From the NCBI GenBank assembly GCA_037133495.1, contig JBAXOA010000009.1, positions 1 through 64,000 on the forward strand: 64,000 bases of DNA. Direction: 5' to 3'. Positions 41,989 to 49,803 of the stretch are shown here, piece by piece. Below the pieces are notes generated by a model. The model saw nothing but the letters and a program-made list of their open reading frames with translations. It ran no database searches and was not told the DNA's origin. The DNA comes from JAAFHB01 sp037133495. GTDB taxonomy: Bacteria > Bacteroidota > Bacteroidia > Bacteroidales > Prolixibacteraceae. Position 1 is the stretch's first letter. Every line of letters begins with the position of its first letter. The translations under genes were made by a program, and so were the position numbers.

Positions 41989-43257
41989 CTATTTATTAGT
42001 TCTTCGTTTTTTAATCAAATCTTCGATAACGTCGTCAATTACAACCATACCTTTAAGAACATTCATCTTATCGACAACCGGTATCGCGAGCAGATTATAC
42101 TTGGAGACAATTTCAGCAACTTCATTAATCTTCTGATAATCACGCAAATGAACCGGCGAAGGTTTCATAATCTGCTTAATCCGAACATCAGGAGGCGAAA
42201 TAACAACATCACGTATCGAAAAAGTGGCTAATAAAATCTCGCTTTCATCGGTAACAAAAAGATTGTAGAGCGTTTCGAATTCCGGCTTTTTATTTCGCAA
42301 TTCAGTCAGCACTTCCTCAATGGTAGTGTTCTGATTGAAAGACAATACTTCAGATGACATAATACTTCCTACAGTATGATCCGGATAAACAAGCAATTCC
42401 CTTACCTCCTGCGAGGTATCTTTTTCCATTTCATTAAGCAGCAGTTCTGCTTTTTCGTCTTCCAACGCATCAAGAATATCGGCAACTTCATCGGCCGGCA
42501 TTTTGTCAAGTACATCAGCTGCTTTTTCGATCGAAAGACTTTCGAGGATGTGAACCTGTGTTTCAGTGTCCAGTTCCTCCATTACATCGGCTGCCTTTTC
42601 ATCATCGAGGGCCGAAAATACTTCCGCACTTGCTTTTCGCCCTAAATCTTCAATAATATCCGCAAGGTCGGAAGGATGCAGCGTCTGAAGTTTTGCATAA
42701 CTTTTTGAAAGTTTAATATTCAGACTAGAGGTATCTATCGTTTCAACATCTTCCCAAAGAATAAATTTTGATGGAATAGTTGCATTAAAGAGCGATAAAG
42801 TAAATTTCAAAGGCTTGACGATTCCAATCCGGCGAAGCAACCCTTCAATACCAATATCAACAGCTACTGCAAAAGTATCGTTAACAATAGTAACCAGCCG
42901 GACATCGTTGACCCGCACAAGTTTGCGGCCGTTGATATCGACGATTTGATTATCAAGAACTGCCATAACCAGATAAAGACTGCTATTAATCTGATCATCA
43001 GACAATTCAATTAGCTGATCGCAAATAACCTTTACTTTGCCATTAACCTTGTCGACATGGAAATTTTGGAAGGAATAAAATGCGATTTGATTTTTATTTT
43101 TAATCTTGATGCCATGAACAACCGGATGCCCTGAAGCATGATTTGAAGAATCGGGATCAACCAATAAATCCTTAACGGTACCAACGCATTTGCCATTGGT
43201 ATCGAATGCCTTTTCTCCAATTATACGGCTTAAATAAAATGTGGTTATTGATGTCAT
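41989..43257 (-). CDS. Soluble PRC-barrel / MgtE_N / CBS metal-sensor protein
   Basis: About 422 residues, no membrane segment. Residues 1-165 look like one or two PRC-barrel domains (SRIIGEKAFDTNGKCVGTVKDLLVDP, then NGRKLVRVNDVRL). Residues about 190-300 carry MgtE intracellular N-domain units (LHPSDLADIIEDL, ALDDEKAADVMEEL, MPADEVADILDAL), ending in VGSIMSSEVL. A CBS pair follows (TIEEVLTEL and LRDYQKINEVAEIVSKYNLLAIPVVD). In MgtE these parts gate the Mg2+ pore, but here no MgtE membrane domain is attached. The start at 43257 is set by AAGGAGG 5 bases upstream; the frame also allows 43296. It is first in an operon with the Nramp-like gene, 12 bases apart. Confidence 0.88.
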   Translation of the reverse strand: MTSITTFYLSRIIGEKAFDTNGKCVGTVKDLLVDPDSSNHASGHPVVHGIKIKNKNQIAFYSFQNFHVDKVNGKVKVICDQLIELSDDQINSSLYLVMAVLDNQIVDINGRKLVRVNDVRLVTIVNDTFAVAVDIGIEGLLRRIGIVKPLKFTLSLFNATIPSKFILWEDVETIDTSSLNIKLSKSYAKLQTLHPSDLADIIEDLGRKASAEVFSALDDEKAADVMEELDTETQVHILESLSIEKAADVLDKMPADEVADILDALEDEKAELLLNEMEKDTSQEVRELLVYPDHTVGSIMSSEVLSFNQNTTIEEVLTELRNKKPEFETLYNLFVTDESEILLATFSIRDVVISPPDVRIKQIMKPSPVHLRDYQKINEVAEIVSKYNLLAIPVVDKMNVLKGMVVIDDVIEDLIKKRRTNK

Positions 43258-43376
43258 GAGCACCTCCTTGCTTTTGGGATATAACAAGGAGCACATACCG
43301 AAGGCTTCTCTGCTATATCAGGTTAATAATTAATGTACTCGCAGGCCCCTCGTCCATTGGTTTAAATAATATTAAT
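43258..43376 (-). promoter_or_regulatory. Structured leader of the metal operon, candidate riboswitch or attenuator
   Basis: On the minus strand the predicted leader is about 120 nt. An 8-bp stem can form between GAGUACAU (43333-43340) and AUGUGCUC (43289-43296). A competing stem joins CUCCUUG (43285-43291) and CAAGGAG (43264-43270), which covers the Shine-Dalgarno site. The two share bases 43289-43291, so they exclude each other. I could not match it to the M-box, yybP-ykoY or NiCo classes. It could be a metal-responsive RNA switch. No folding program was run. Confidence 0.5.
43263..43269 (-). promoter_or_regulatory. Strong Shine-Dalgarno sequence of the PRC/MgtE_N/CBS gene
   Basis: The minus strand reads AAGGAGG, then 5 bases, then ATG at 43257. 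It lies in the 3' arm of the sequestering hairpin and decides the start. Confidence 0.85.
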
Positions 43377-43383
43377 TGTACCG

Positions 43384-43391
43384 CAAAAGTA
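43384..43391 (-). promoter_or_regulatory. Candidate -7 box of the metal operon
   Basis: The minus strand reads TACTTTTG (TAnnTTTG), which would place transcription start near 43377 and leave a leader of about 120 nt, consistent with the structures seen there. Confidence 0.4.
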
Positions 43392-43563
43392 GGTTTTTTG
43401 TTCAAAGAAAAAAATCATTCTGAAATTAAAATAAATTAAATTAGCGTTAAATAAAATTGTCCTGATTTCAGGATTTGTATTGCAGTTAAAAAGTCTGAAT
43501 TCAAGAGTTGATTCTGGAAATTAAGTTGTAGAAACAAAATAATGTCGTTTTATTTCTCGGTCC

Positions 43564-43647
43564 ATTTATTTAAATCCTATTCATTAGTGATCATTTTCAA
43601 ATAAAAATGAAAGTCAAAAATGAGACATTAAATCTTTCCGATTACTT
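43564..43647 (+). repeat. Dispersed repeat with 52-bp core, copy 3
   Basis: The core 43596-43647 aligns gap-free with 9281-9332 and 14381-14432. The upstream ATTTATTTAAATCCTA (from 43564) matches copy 2 with a 16-bp interruption. The rest of the gap 43258-43670 contains the operon leader and promoter, a small CCTGA-TT-TCAGG hairpin at 43461-43472 and AT-rich sequence; I see no gene there. Confidence 0.82.
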
Positions 43648-43670
43648 GTTTTCATGCATTTATGAGATAT

Positions 43671-43955
43671 TTAGGGATTGTAGAAATCTTTGTGAAAAAA
43701 TCCCAGAATATTCTGAATCATCAGACAGTACGATTCAGCCTTTTTATCTGATGGAAATAGCTCTAAAAATAAGGTAAATTGGTTGAGAGCATCACCCCAT
43801 CGCTGTAGTTTATAATATATTTCTCCCTTTAGGAATATTACTTCCGCATGGTTGGCAACTGACAATTGGCATAGGATGGCCAATGCCTCTTCAGTTTTGT
43901 TCAGCTCTAGTGCTTCCCTGGCATTTAAAATAATAAGTTCCAACTCGCTCATCAC
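43671..43955 (-). CDS. Small TPR-like protein
   Basis: A 94-residue helical protein with two or three tetratricopeptide-like helix pairs (ALELNKTEEALAILCQL, AEVIFLKGEIYYKLQRWGDALNQF, LFPSDKKAESYCLMIQ). It overlaps the glycerate kinase gene by 4 bases (ATGA), so the two are translationally coupled. TPR units mediate protein contact; its partner is unknown. The upstream repeat copy ends 23 bases past its stop. Confidence 0.75.
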   Translation of the reverse strand: MMSELELIILNAREALELNKTEEALAILCQLSVANHAEVIFLKGEIYYKLQRWGDALNQFTLFLELFPSDKKAESYCLMIQNILGFFHKDFYNP

Positions 43956-45073
43956 TTAAAGGGTTTAAGAAGTTTACCTAACTCGTAAGCGAGTGATCTG
44001 GTCAGATCAAACGCATTTCCCATCGCTTCCGTGAGTGGTAACGGACCGTTTGTGATTGAGAAAATACCGTCAAAAAGGAAGGAAGCTTCCTGCTTGACGG
44101 TACCGCCAATGGCTATGACCGGAATTTTGGCCTGTCGCGCGGCAGCAGCAATGGCAGCCGGCCCCTTCCCCTGACAAGTCTGCAAGTCGATACAACCTTC
44201 ACCGGTGATCACTAAATCACAATTCTTCAAATCATTAAACACTCCAAGAAGATCCATAATGAGTGCTGCACCACTTTCTATCCGGGCATTAAACAGAGCA
44301 ATTAATGGTATTGCAATTCCACCTGCCGCTCCGCCACCTACAGTTTCAACCAAATTTTTTCCGGAAAATTGTTCTAATATGGTGATATAATTATTAAAGC
44401 CCAAATTCAGATCATTGACCATTTGAGGAGTTGCCCCTTTTTGCGGTCCATAAATTGCAGCAGCGCCATTTTCACCCAGCAACGGGTTGGTAACGTCAGA
44501 AGCGATTAAAATTTCACAGGCTAACAGTTCCGTTTTCACATTTTCGGAATGAATTTTAGTGATCTGAATCAAGCCTCCACCTCCTTCCATTACTTCATCA
44601 CCAATATTATCGTCAAGTTTAAATCCCAAAGCTTTTAACATTCCAATCCCACCATCGACCGTTGCGCTACCTCCAACTCCTAAAATTATCTTCTTTGCGC
44701 CAAGATTAATCGCTGCCTCAATTAGTTCACCTGTGCCCCTGGAAGAGGCAATAATCGGATTTAACTCATTATCTACCAATAATTTAATGCCAGAGGCTTC
44801 GGCCATTTCAATGATCGCCAAGTTTATTCCGGCGATCCATCCAAACCGGGAGTCAATGATCCGGCCTAAAGGATCATGAACCTTGACCGGTACAAAAATT
44901 CCACCCAAAGCAGTCACCAGAATTTCGGCGGTCCCGTCTCCCCCATCAGCTAACGGGTGCTTAATCAGCTCCAGCGTTTTATTAGCCATTATCAGTCCTT
45001 CTGCGATTGCATTCGCAAAATCAGAAGCTGAAAGCGATCCTTTCATGGCATTCGGGGCAATCAAAATTCGCAT
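43952..45073 (-). CDS. Glycerate kinase (GarK/GlxK type)
   Basis: A 373-residue class II glycerate kinase forming 2- or 3-phosphoglycerate from glycerate. Landmarks are the N-terminal IAPNAMKGSLSASDFANAIAEG, HPLADGGDGTAEIL, LGVGGSATVDGGIGMLKALGF, LIASDVTNPLLGENGAA and ITGEGCIDLQTCQGKGP. The length is standard. It is the first gene of a two-gene unit with the TPR protein. Confidence 0.93.
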   Translation of the reverse strand: MRILIAPNAMKGSLSASDFANAIAEGLIMANKTLELIKHPLADGGDGTAEILVTALGGIFVPVKVHDPLGRIIDSRFGWIAGINLAIIEMAEASGIKLLVDNELNPIIASSRGTGELIEAAINLGAKKIILGVGGSATVDGGIGMLKALGFKLDDNIGDEVMEGGGGLIQITKIHSENVKTELLACEILIASDVTNPLLGENGAAAIYGPQKGATPQMVNDLNLGFNNYITILEQFSGKNLVETVGGGAAGGIAIPLIALFNARIESGAALIMDLLGVFNDLKNCDLVITGEGCIDLQTCQGKGPAAIAAAARQAKIPVIAIGGTVKQEASFLFDGIFSITNGPLPLTEAMGNAFDLTRSLAYELGKLLKPFK

Positions 45074-45165
45074 AGTTGGGTAAAGTAATTGTCAATGATT
45101 AATGTTCAATATATAATTTATAAAATATCAGCTCCACAAATTTTCAGGTTTAAAACACTCATAAA

Positions 45166-47358
45166 TCAGGCATCTGCACGGCTGACAATGTGAACTCCTT
45201 TAATATTTTTCAATTTTTGCATCAGAAAATCAAGATGTTCCAGATCATTTACAAAAACCCGAAGGGTGCCGTCGAATGCTTTTTCTTCTGAATTAATGGC
45301 AATTGAACGCATCTGTATTCCAACCTCTTTCGAGATTATTCTTGAGATATCCGTAACAATGCCCACCCTATCGGATCCGGAAATATGAATGGAAGCCTGA
45401 AAGGCATTTCTTTTTCCCGTCGCACGCCATTTTACTCGAATAATTCTGTACGGATAACGTTCAATCAGCTGTTTGGCATTCGGGCAGGTGACGCGGTGAA
45501 TTTTAATTCCTTCAAGAATGGTTACAAATCCAAATATTTCATCCCCAAAAATTGGGTTACAACAAACCGCCAATTTATAATTTACATCTTTCAGGTTATT
45601 ATCAATTACCAGAAAATCATCGTTATTATCAAACGACAACTCTTTAACATCCTGTACCGGAAGAAGTTCTGCTAGTTTTTCCTGCTGTGATTCTTCACGT
45701 CTTCCAATAATCACCTCTTTTATTTCAAGCGTATCGAGTTTTCCGACAGAAATATTGTAATAGAGATCCGCAGCAAGTTTCAGTTTATAATGTTTTAGCA
45801 GGTTCCGAATTAGCAAATCAGTTAAGTCAATTTTCCAATTTTTAAACTTTCGCCGCAAGATCTCTTTGCCATTTTCCGCTTCCCGCTTGTGATCTTCGTT
45901 TAAGCTTGCCTTAATCCTTGTTTTGGCTTTTGAAGTAACTACAATATCGAGCCAGTCAAGTTTGGGTTTCTGACTATTTGAAGTCTCAACAGCAATCTGA
46001 TCGCCATTTTTAAGCTGGTACTTTAAAGTTACCAGCTTTCCGTTGACCTTTCCTCCAACACACTTATCCCCTACTTTGGAATGAATTTCATAAGCAAAAT
46101 CAAGAAGAGTCGCTCCCGACCGGAGTTTGATCAAATCACCTTTGGGCGTGAAGACAAAAATTTCGTCTGAAAATATGTTGACTTTAAAGTCGTCGATAAT
46201 ATCAACCGGATTAAGCTGAGGATTTTCAAGGCTTTCGCGCACATTTTTGAGCCATTTATCAATTTCATCTCCACCTTTTCCCCCTTTATATCTCCAATGA
46301 GCAGCCAGTCCATTTTCGGCAATATCATCCATGCGATGAGTTCTGATTTGCACTTCAACCCATCTCTGCCCAGACCCCAGCACTGTGGTATGTAATGATT
46401 CATAGCCATTTGACTTAGGATAAGTGATCCAGTCTCTGAGCCGGTCAGGATTTGATATATACTCCTCGGTGACCACCGAAAAGACCTGCCAACAGGCTGC
46501 TTTCTCATTTTCCGGTTCCGAATTGAGGATGATGCGAATAGCAAATAGATCATATACTTCATGGAAATCAACCTTTTGACTTTGCATCTTATTCCAGATG
46601 GAGTAGATTGATTTTGTTCTGGCCTTCATCTCAAAATCGAATCCTCTGCTTTGAAGTTTTTTTTCAATTGGCGATACAAATGCTGACACAAAACCTGCAC
46701 GTTCTACAGCTGTCTCTTTAAGTTTTTCTACAATTGACTCATAATCATTGGGATGAAGAAATCTAAGTGCCAGATCCAATAGTTCGGAGTTCACTTTATA
46801 GAGTCCTAAACGGTGTGCGAGCGGCGCATACAAATGCCATGTATCTACAGATAATCTCTCCCTGATTCCTGCAGGTTGCAGGTTCAGTGTCCGCATGTCC
46901 TGTAATTGATCGGCAATTTTTATTAAAATCACTTTAACATCACCCGAAAGAGTAAGCAAAAGACGTCTGAAATTCTCACTCTGAAAAGCAATATTTCCGG
47001 TATTTAGTGAATTGATTTTTATAATGCCATTTAGAATTACGGCAACATTGTTTCCAAACAGTTTCTTAACGTCTTCAAAAGAAAAATTTAATCCTTTTGG
47101 ACCATAAACGTTATGCAATAACGATGATATAAGCGCATCGGTTGATAATCCGAGCTCCATAACCGCAATTCTCGCCACTGAAATGGAGTGATTAAGAATA
47201 AATTCGCCCTCGTTCCATATAGTATTGCCAATGGCTTCGCCTGCAAAGTTGAAAGCCTTGTCGATGAGCTGCAAGTCATTGGCCGACAAATTCTTGGAAT
47301 ATTGGAAAATCAGTGCATTATAAGCGTTCTGTATTTTTTCGTTTAGCAATTGATCCAC
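45166..47358 (-). CDS. RelA/SpoT-type (p)ppGpp synthetase with degenerate hydrolase site
   Basis: 730 residues in the order HD domain, synthetase, TGS, linker with Cys-rich element, ACT. The HD site is defective. Where Rel enzymes have HD..ED, this one reads LLHNVYGPKG (His82, Asn83; Glu and Asp replaced by Gly86 and Pro87), and the ADRLHNMRT motif is ADQLQDMRT, so the last metal/substrate Asn is Asp. The synthetase keeps YDLFAIRI, YPKSNGYESLHTT and VEVQIRTHRMDDIAENG. TGS is visible as VFTPKGDLIKLRSGATLLDFA and ACT as ASIHISGSDRVGIVTDISRII. Predicted to make, but not degrade, the alarmone; a SpoT-like hydrolase should exist elsewhere. Confidence 0.92.
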   Translation of the reverse strand: MDQLLNEKIQNAYNALIFQYSKNLSANDLQLIDKAFNFAGEAIGNTIWNEGEFILNHSISVARIAVMELGLSTDALISSLLHNVYGPKGLNFSFEDVKKLFGNNVAVILNGIIKINSLNTGNIAFQSENFRRLLLTLSGDVKVILIKIADQLQDMRTLNLQPAGIRERLSVDTWHLYAPLAHRLGLYKVNSELLDLALRFLHPNDYESIVEKLKETAVERAGFVSAFVSPIEKKLQSRGFDFEMKARTKSIYSIWNKMQSQKVDFHEVYDLFAIRIILNSEPENEKAACWQVFSVVTEEYISNPDRLRDWITYPKSNGYESLHTTVLGSGQRWVEVQIRTHRMDDIAENGLAAHWRYKGGKGGDEIDKWLKNVRESLENPQLNPVDIIDDFKVNIFSDEIFVFTPKGDLIKLRSGATLLDFAYEIHSKVGDKCVGGKVNGKLVTLKYQLKNGDQIAVETSNSQKPKLDWLDIVVTSKAKTRIKASLNEDHKREAENGKEILRRKFKNWKIDLTDLLIRNLLKHYKLKLAADLYYNISVGKLDTLEIKEVIIGRREESQQEKLAELLPVQDVKELSFDNNDDFLVIDNNLKDVNYKLAVCCNPIFGDEIFGFVTILEGIKIHRVTCPNAKQLIERYPYRIIRVKWRATGKRNAFQASIHISGSDRVGIVTDISRIISKEVGIQMRSIAINSEEKAFDGTLRVFVNDLEHLDFLMQKLKNIKGVHIVSRADA

Positions 47359-47434
47359 GGCAGATAAACTTTTGTCAGAATAAAAATATTTAAATACAAA
47401 ATAATTGATAATTACCTATATTCGATAATGCCTG

Positions 47435-48898
47435 CTAATCTTTTTTATTTTTTAAGGGCCAGTATTCTTTTGCCGGCCATAATTTTGAATCAGAGCGGGC
47501 ATTTTTAAGAAAACGTTCCATTTTTGCAATAATTTCGGGATTTTGGGCAGCAATATTTTTGTCTTCATGAATATCTTTACTTAAATCGTATAATTCAAGT
47601 GGCTCTTTGGTCCCAAACCGAACAGCTTTCCAGTTATCCATCCGCACTGCCTGCTTCGTTCCACCTTCATGAAATTCCCAATATAAAAAATCGTGTTTCT
47701 TTTGAATGCCTTTACCTGTCAAAACCGGAACCATTGATATCCCATCGGTTGGCAATAAGTACCTGATTCCGGCCAATTCTGCCGCAGTTGGAAGAAAATC
47801 CCAAAATGCTGCAGGATAATCAGACAATTGTTTCGGAGGAATTACTCCCGGCCAGTTGGCAATGAAAGGAACGCGGATACCTCCTTCATAAAGCGACCTT
47901 TTAAACCCCCTTAACGGTCCGGCACTTTGGAAAAAATCAGGTGTTGCTCCCCCTTCAATATGAGGTCCATTATCGGATGTAAAAATTATGAGTGTATTTT
48001 TTTCTATGCCAAGTTGTTTCAATTTGGCTATAATCTCCCCTACCGAACGATCAAGCCGGCTTACCATGGCCGCAAAGGTTGCTCTGGGTTTTGCCTGCGA
48101 ACCATAGCCTCCTTTGCGGTAAAGAGGTCCATTATCTGCACCTGCATACGGAATTTCAGGAAATAATCCTGCAAATTTTTGATATAAGCTGTCGTCCGGA
48201 GCGCTTAATTCAGCATGCGGAATAATATACGGACAGAACAGAAAAAAAGGTTCATCTTTATGATTTTCAATAAATTGAAGCGCCATTTTATGATATTCAT
48301 CATGGGCATACTGTGCTTTGCCGCCATTTTTATTTCCTTCAAGGAAAATTTTTTCAGAATTATGCCATAGGTATTCCGGGTAATAATTATGTGCAAGAGA
48401 CTGGCTGTTAAAACCAAAAAACTCGTCGAACCCTTGTTTTTCAGGTACACCCTCTGATCCGGGGCCACCAAGTCCCCACTTACCAAACGCTCCTGTTGCG
48501 TAATGAGCCTCCTTAAATAACTCAGCAACTGTAAATACACCTGAAGGGAGTGGCTCCTCTCCCTCTGGCTGCATCGCCTTATTTCCCCGGATGTAGGTGT
48601 GGCCGGTGTGAAACCCTGTCATTAAAGCAGAGCGTGAAGGTGCGCAAACAGTACAGCCGGAGTAGAAATTTGTAAATCGAATTCCGGAAGCCGCTAATTG
48701 ATCAATATTTGGAGTTTTGAACTTGGATTGTCCGTAGCAGCTAAGATCGCCATAGCCAAGATCATCTGCCAGAATAAAAATGACATTGGGCTTTTGAAAA
48801 TCCTTCTTTATGATCAGGTTTACCGCACTCACATTTTGGGTCAGCAATAAACCTGAACTAATTCCAAACGAGATCAAACCTGATTTAAAATTGCGCAT
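47435..48898 (-). CDS. Periplasmic sulfatase (S1 family, Cys-type), second gene
   Basis: 487 residues with a signal peptide. The signature CAPSRSALMTG holds Cys85, to be converted to formylglycine. Metal ligands lie in PNVIFILADDLGYGDLSC and IIFTSDNGPH. The stretch GAFGKWGLGGPG and the KRSLYEGGIRVPFIANWPG region fit arylsulfatase A-type enzymes. Its sequence is distinct from the 37277-39031 sulfatase. Substrate unknown. Single gene, facing Rel. Confidence 0.93.
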   Translation of the reverse strand: MRNFKSGLISFGISSGLLLTQNVSAVNLIIKKDFQKPNVIFILADDLGYGDLSCYGQSKFKTPNIDQLAASGIRFTNFYSGCTVCAPSRSALMTGFHTGHTYIRGNKAMQPEGEEPLPSGVFTVAELFKEAHYATGAFGKWGLGGPGSEGVPEKQGFDEFFGFNSQSLAHNYYPEYLWHNSEKIFLEGNKNGGKAQYAHDEYHKMALQFIENHKDEPFFLFCPYIIPHAELSAPDDSLYQKFAGLFPEIPYAGADNGPLYRKGGYGSQAKPRATFAAMVSRLDRSVGEIIAKLKQLGIEKNTLIIFTSDNGPHIEGGATPDFFQSAGPLRGFKRSLYEGGIRVPFIANWPGVIPPKQLSDYPAAFWDFLPTAAELAGIRYLLPTDGISMVPVLTGKGIQKKHDFLYWEFHEGGTKQAVRMDNWKAVRFGTKEPLELYDLSKDIHEDKNIAAQNPEIIAKMERFLKNARSDSKLWPAKEYWPLKNKKD

Positions 48899-48945
48899 AA
48901 GAAGAAGAGGAATTAGGAAATAGGAATTATGAATTATGAATTAGG

Positions 48946-48961
48946 TCCGCCAGCTGGCGGA
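48946..48961. repeat. 16-bp palindromic element, member 2
   Basis: TCCGCCAGCTGGCGGA is a perfect palindrome flanked by AATTATGAATTA-type repeats (about 48909-48985). It shares the TCCGYCAGMTGRCGGA pattern with 29143-29158. Confidence 0.6.
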
Positions 48962-49001
48962 AGGAATTATCAATTGGGAATTAGAACTCTAAGAATGACG
49001 G

Positions 49002-49634
49002 TCATTTTACCAATTCAGCCAGGCCAAAGTATGCAGGTTGGTGAAAATCGGGTGAAGGCGTTTCTATAGCTGACCAACTCACATAATGAGGGGCAATAGT
49101 GTTATCACCACATTTGTAAAAATTCGCCGAAAACTGACTTCCGGCTTTTAATCCGATCATTTTTAGCGGGATTGCCACTGTTAATGACCAATCAGCCGGA
49201 GTATTTTGATGTGGCAGACTATCAACTGTAAGGGAAGGAAACCGAAGAATCTGAACCATATTTTCCATTTCAAGGCTTTCACGGGCTTTACGATCGGGAC
49301 CACAAGCAGATAAACAGATTCCAAGACTGTTAAATTCAAAGTTGCGGTAATTATCGCCTTGTTTGACAAAAAACTCTACGCATGAATCCTGCCAAACAGG
49401 TTCCTGATCCTGACGACAGATTACCCTGACAAAATCGTTACCTACTGTATAATGGAGCCATAGATATTTATCGCAGTAACCAGTATAAACTTTTACATCA
49501 GGGAGATGCGAGAAATCTTTCCAATTTAACCGGTCTATAATAAAAATTGTGCCTGAAGCCAATAATTGATCTGCAATGATTTTCGGGTTCTTTGGAACCA
49601 TCCCTTTTAAATAGGGGATCTTTAATTCTGCCAT
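49002..49634 (-). CDS. CBM9-like carbohydrate-binding protein
   Basis: A 210-residue protein with no obvious signal peptide; it resembles the family 9 carbohydrate-binding-like fold (VWQDSCVEFFVKQGDNYRNFEFNSLGICLSA, WSLTVAIPLKMIGLK, SANFYKCGD). Such stand-alone domains occur near polysaccharide-degrading genes in Bacteroidota. Ligand unknown; the adjoining sulfatase gives weak glycan context. Confidence 0.75.
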   Translation of the reverse strand: MAELKIPYLKGMVPKNPKIIADQLLASGTIFIIDRLNWKDFSHLPDVKVYTGYCDKYLWLHYTVGNDFVRVICRQDQEPVWQDSCVEFFVKQGDNYRNFEFNSLGICLSACGPDRKARESLEMENMVQILRFPSLTVDSLPHQNTPADWSLTVAIPLKMIGLKAGSQFSANFYKCGDNTIAPHYVSWSAIETPSPDFHQPAYFGLAELVK

Positions 49635-49803
49635 AAGCTTTCTTTTTTTGCAAAATAGCAGATTTTACCTTAATAATAGTCAATTTGCAGGGAATAAATG
49701 TCACACATTCATTCAGGATAAATATTAAGTATATATTTATTTGATTTTCAATATGTTACTCAAACAAAATCTTTGTTAACATTGAATTTGCAGACATACC
49801 GGA

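Noticed and set aside
43258..43376. Assignment of the leader to the M-box, yybP-ykoY or NiCo riboswitch
   Set aside because: The conserved cores of these classes as I know them are not present; only the stem geometry supports regulation.
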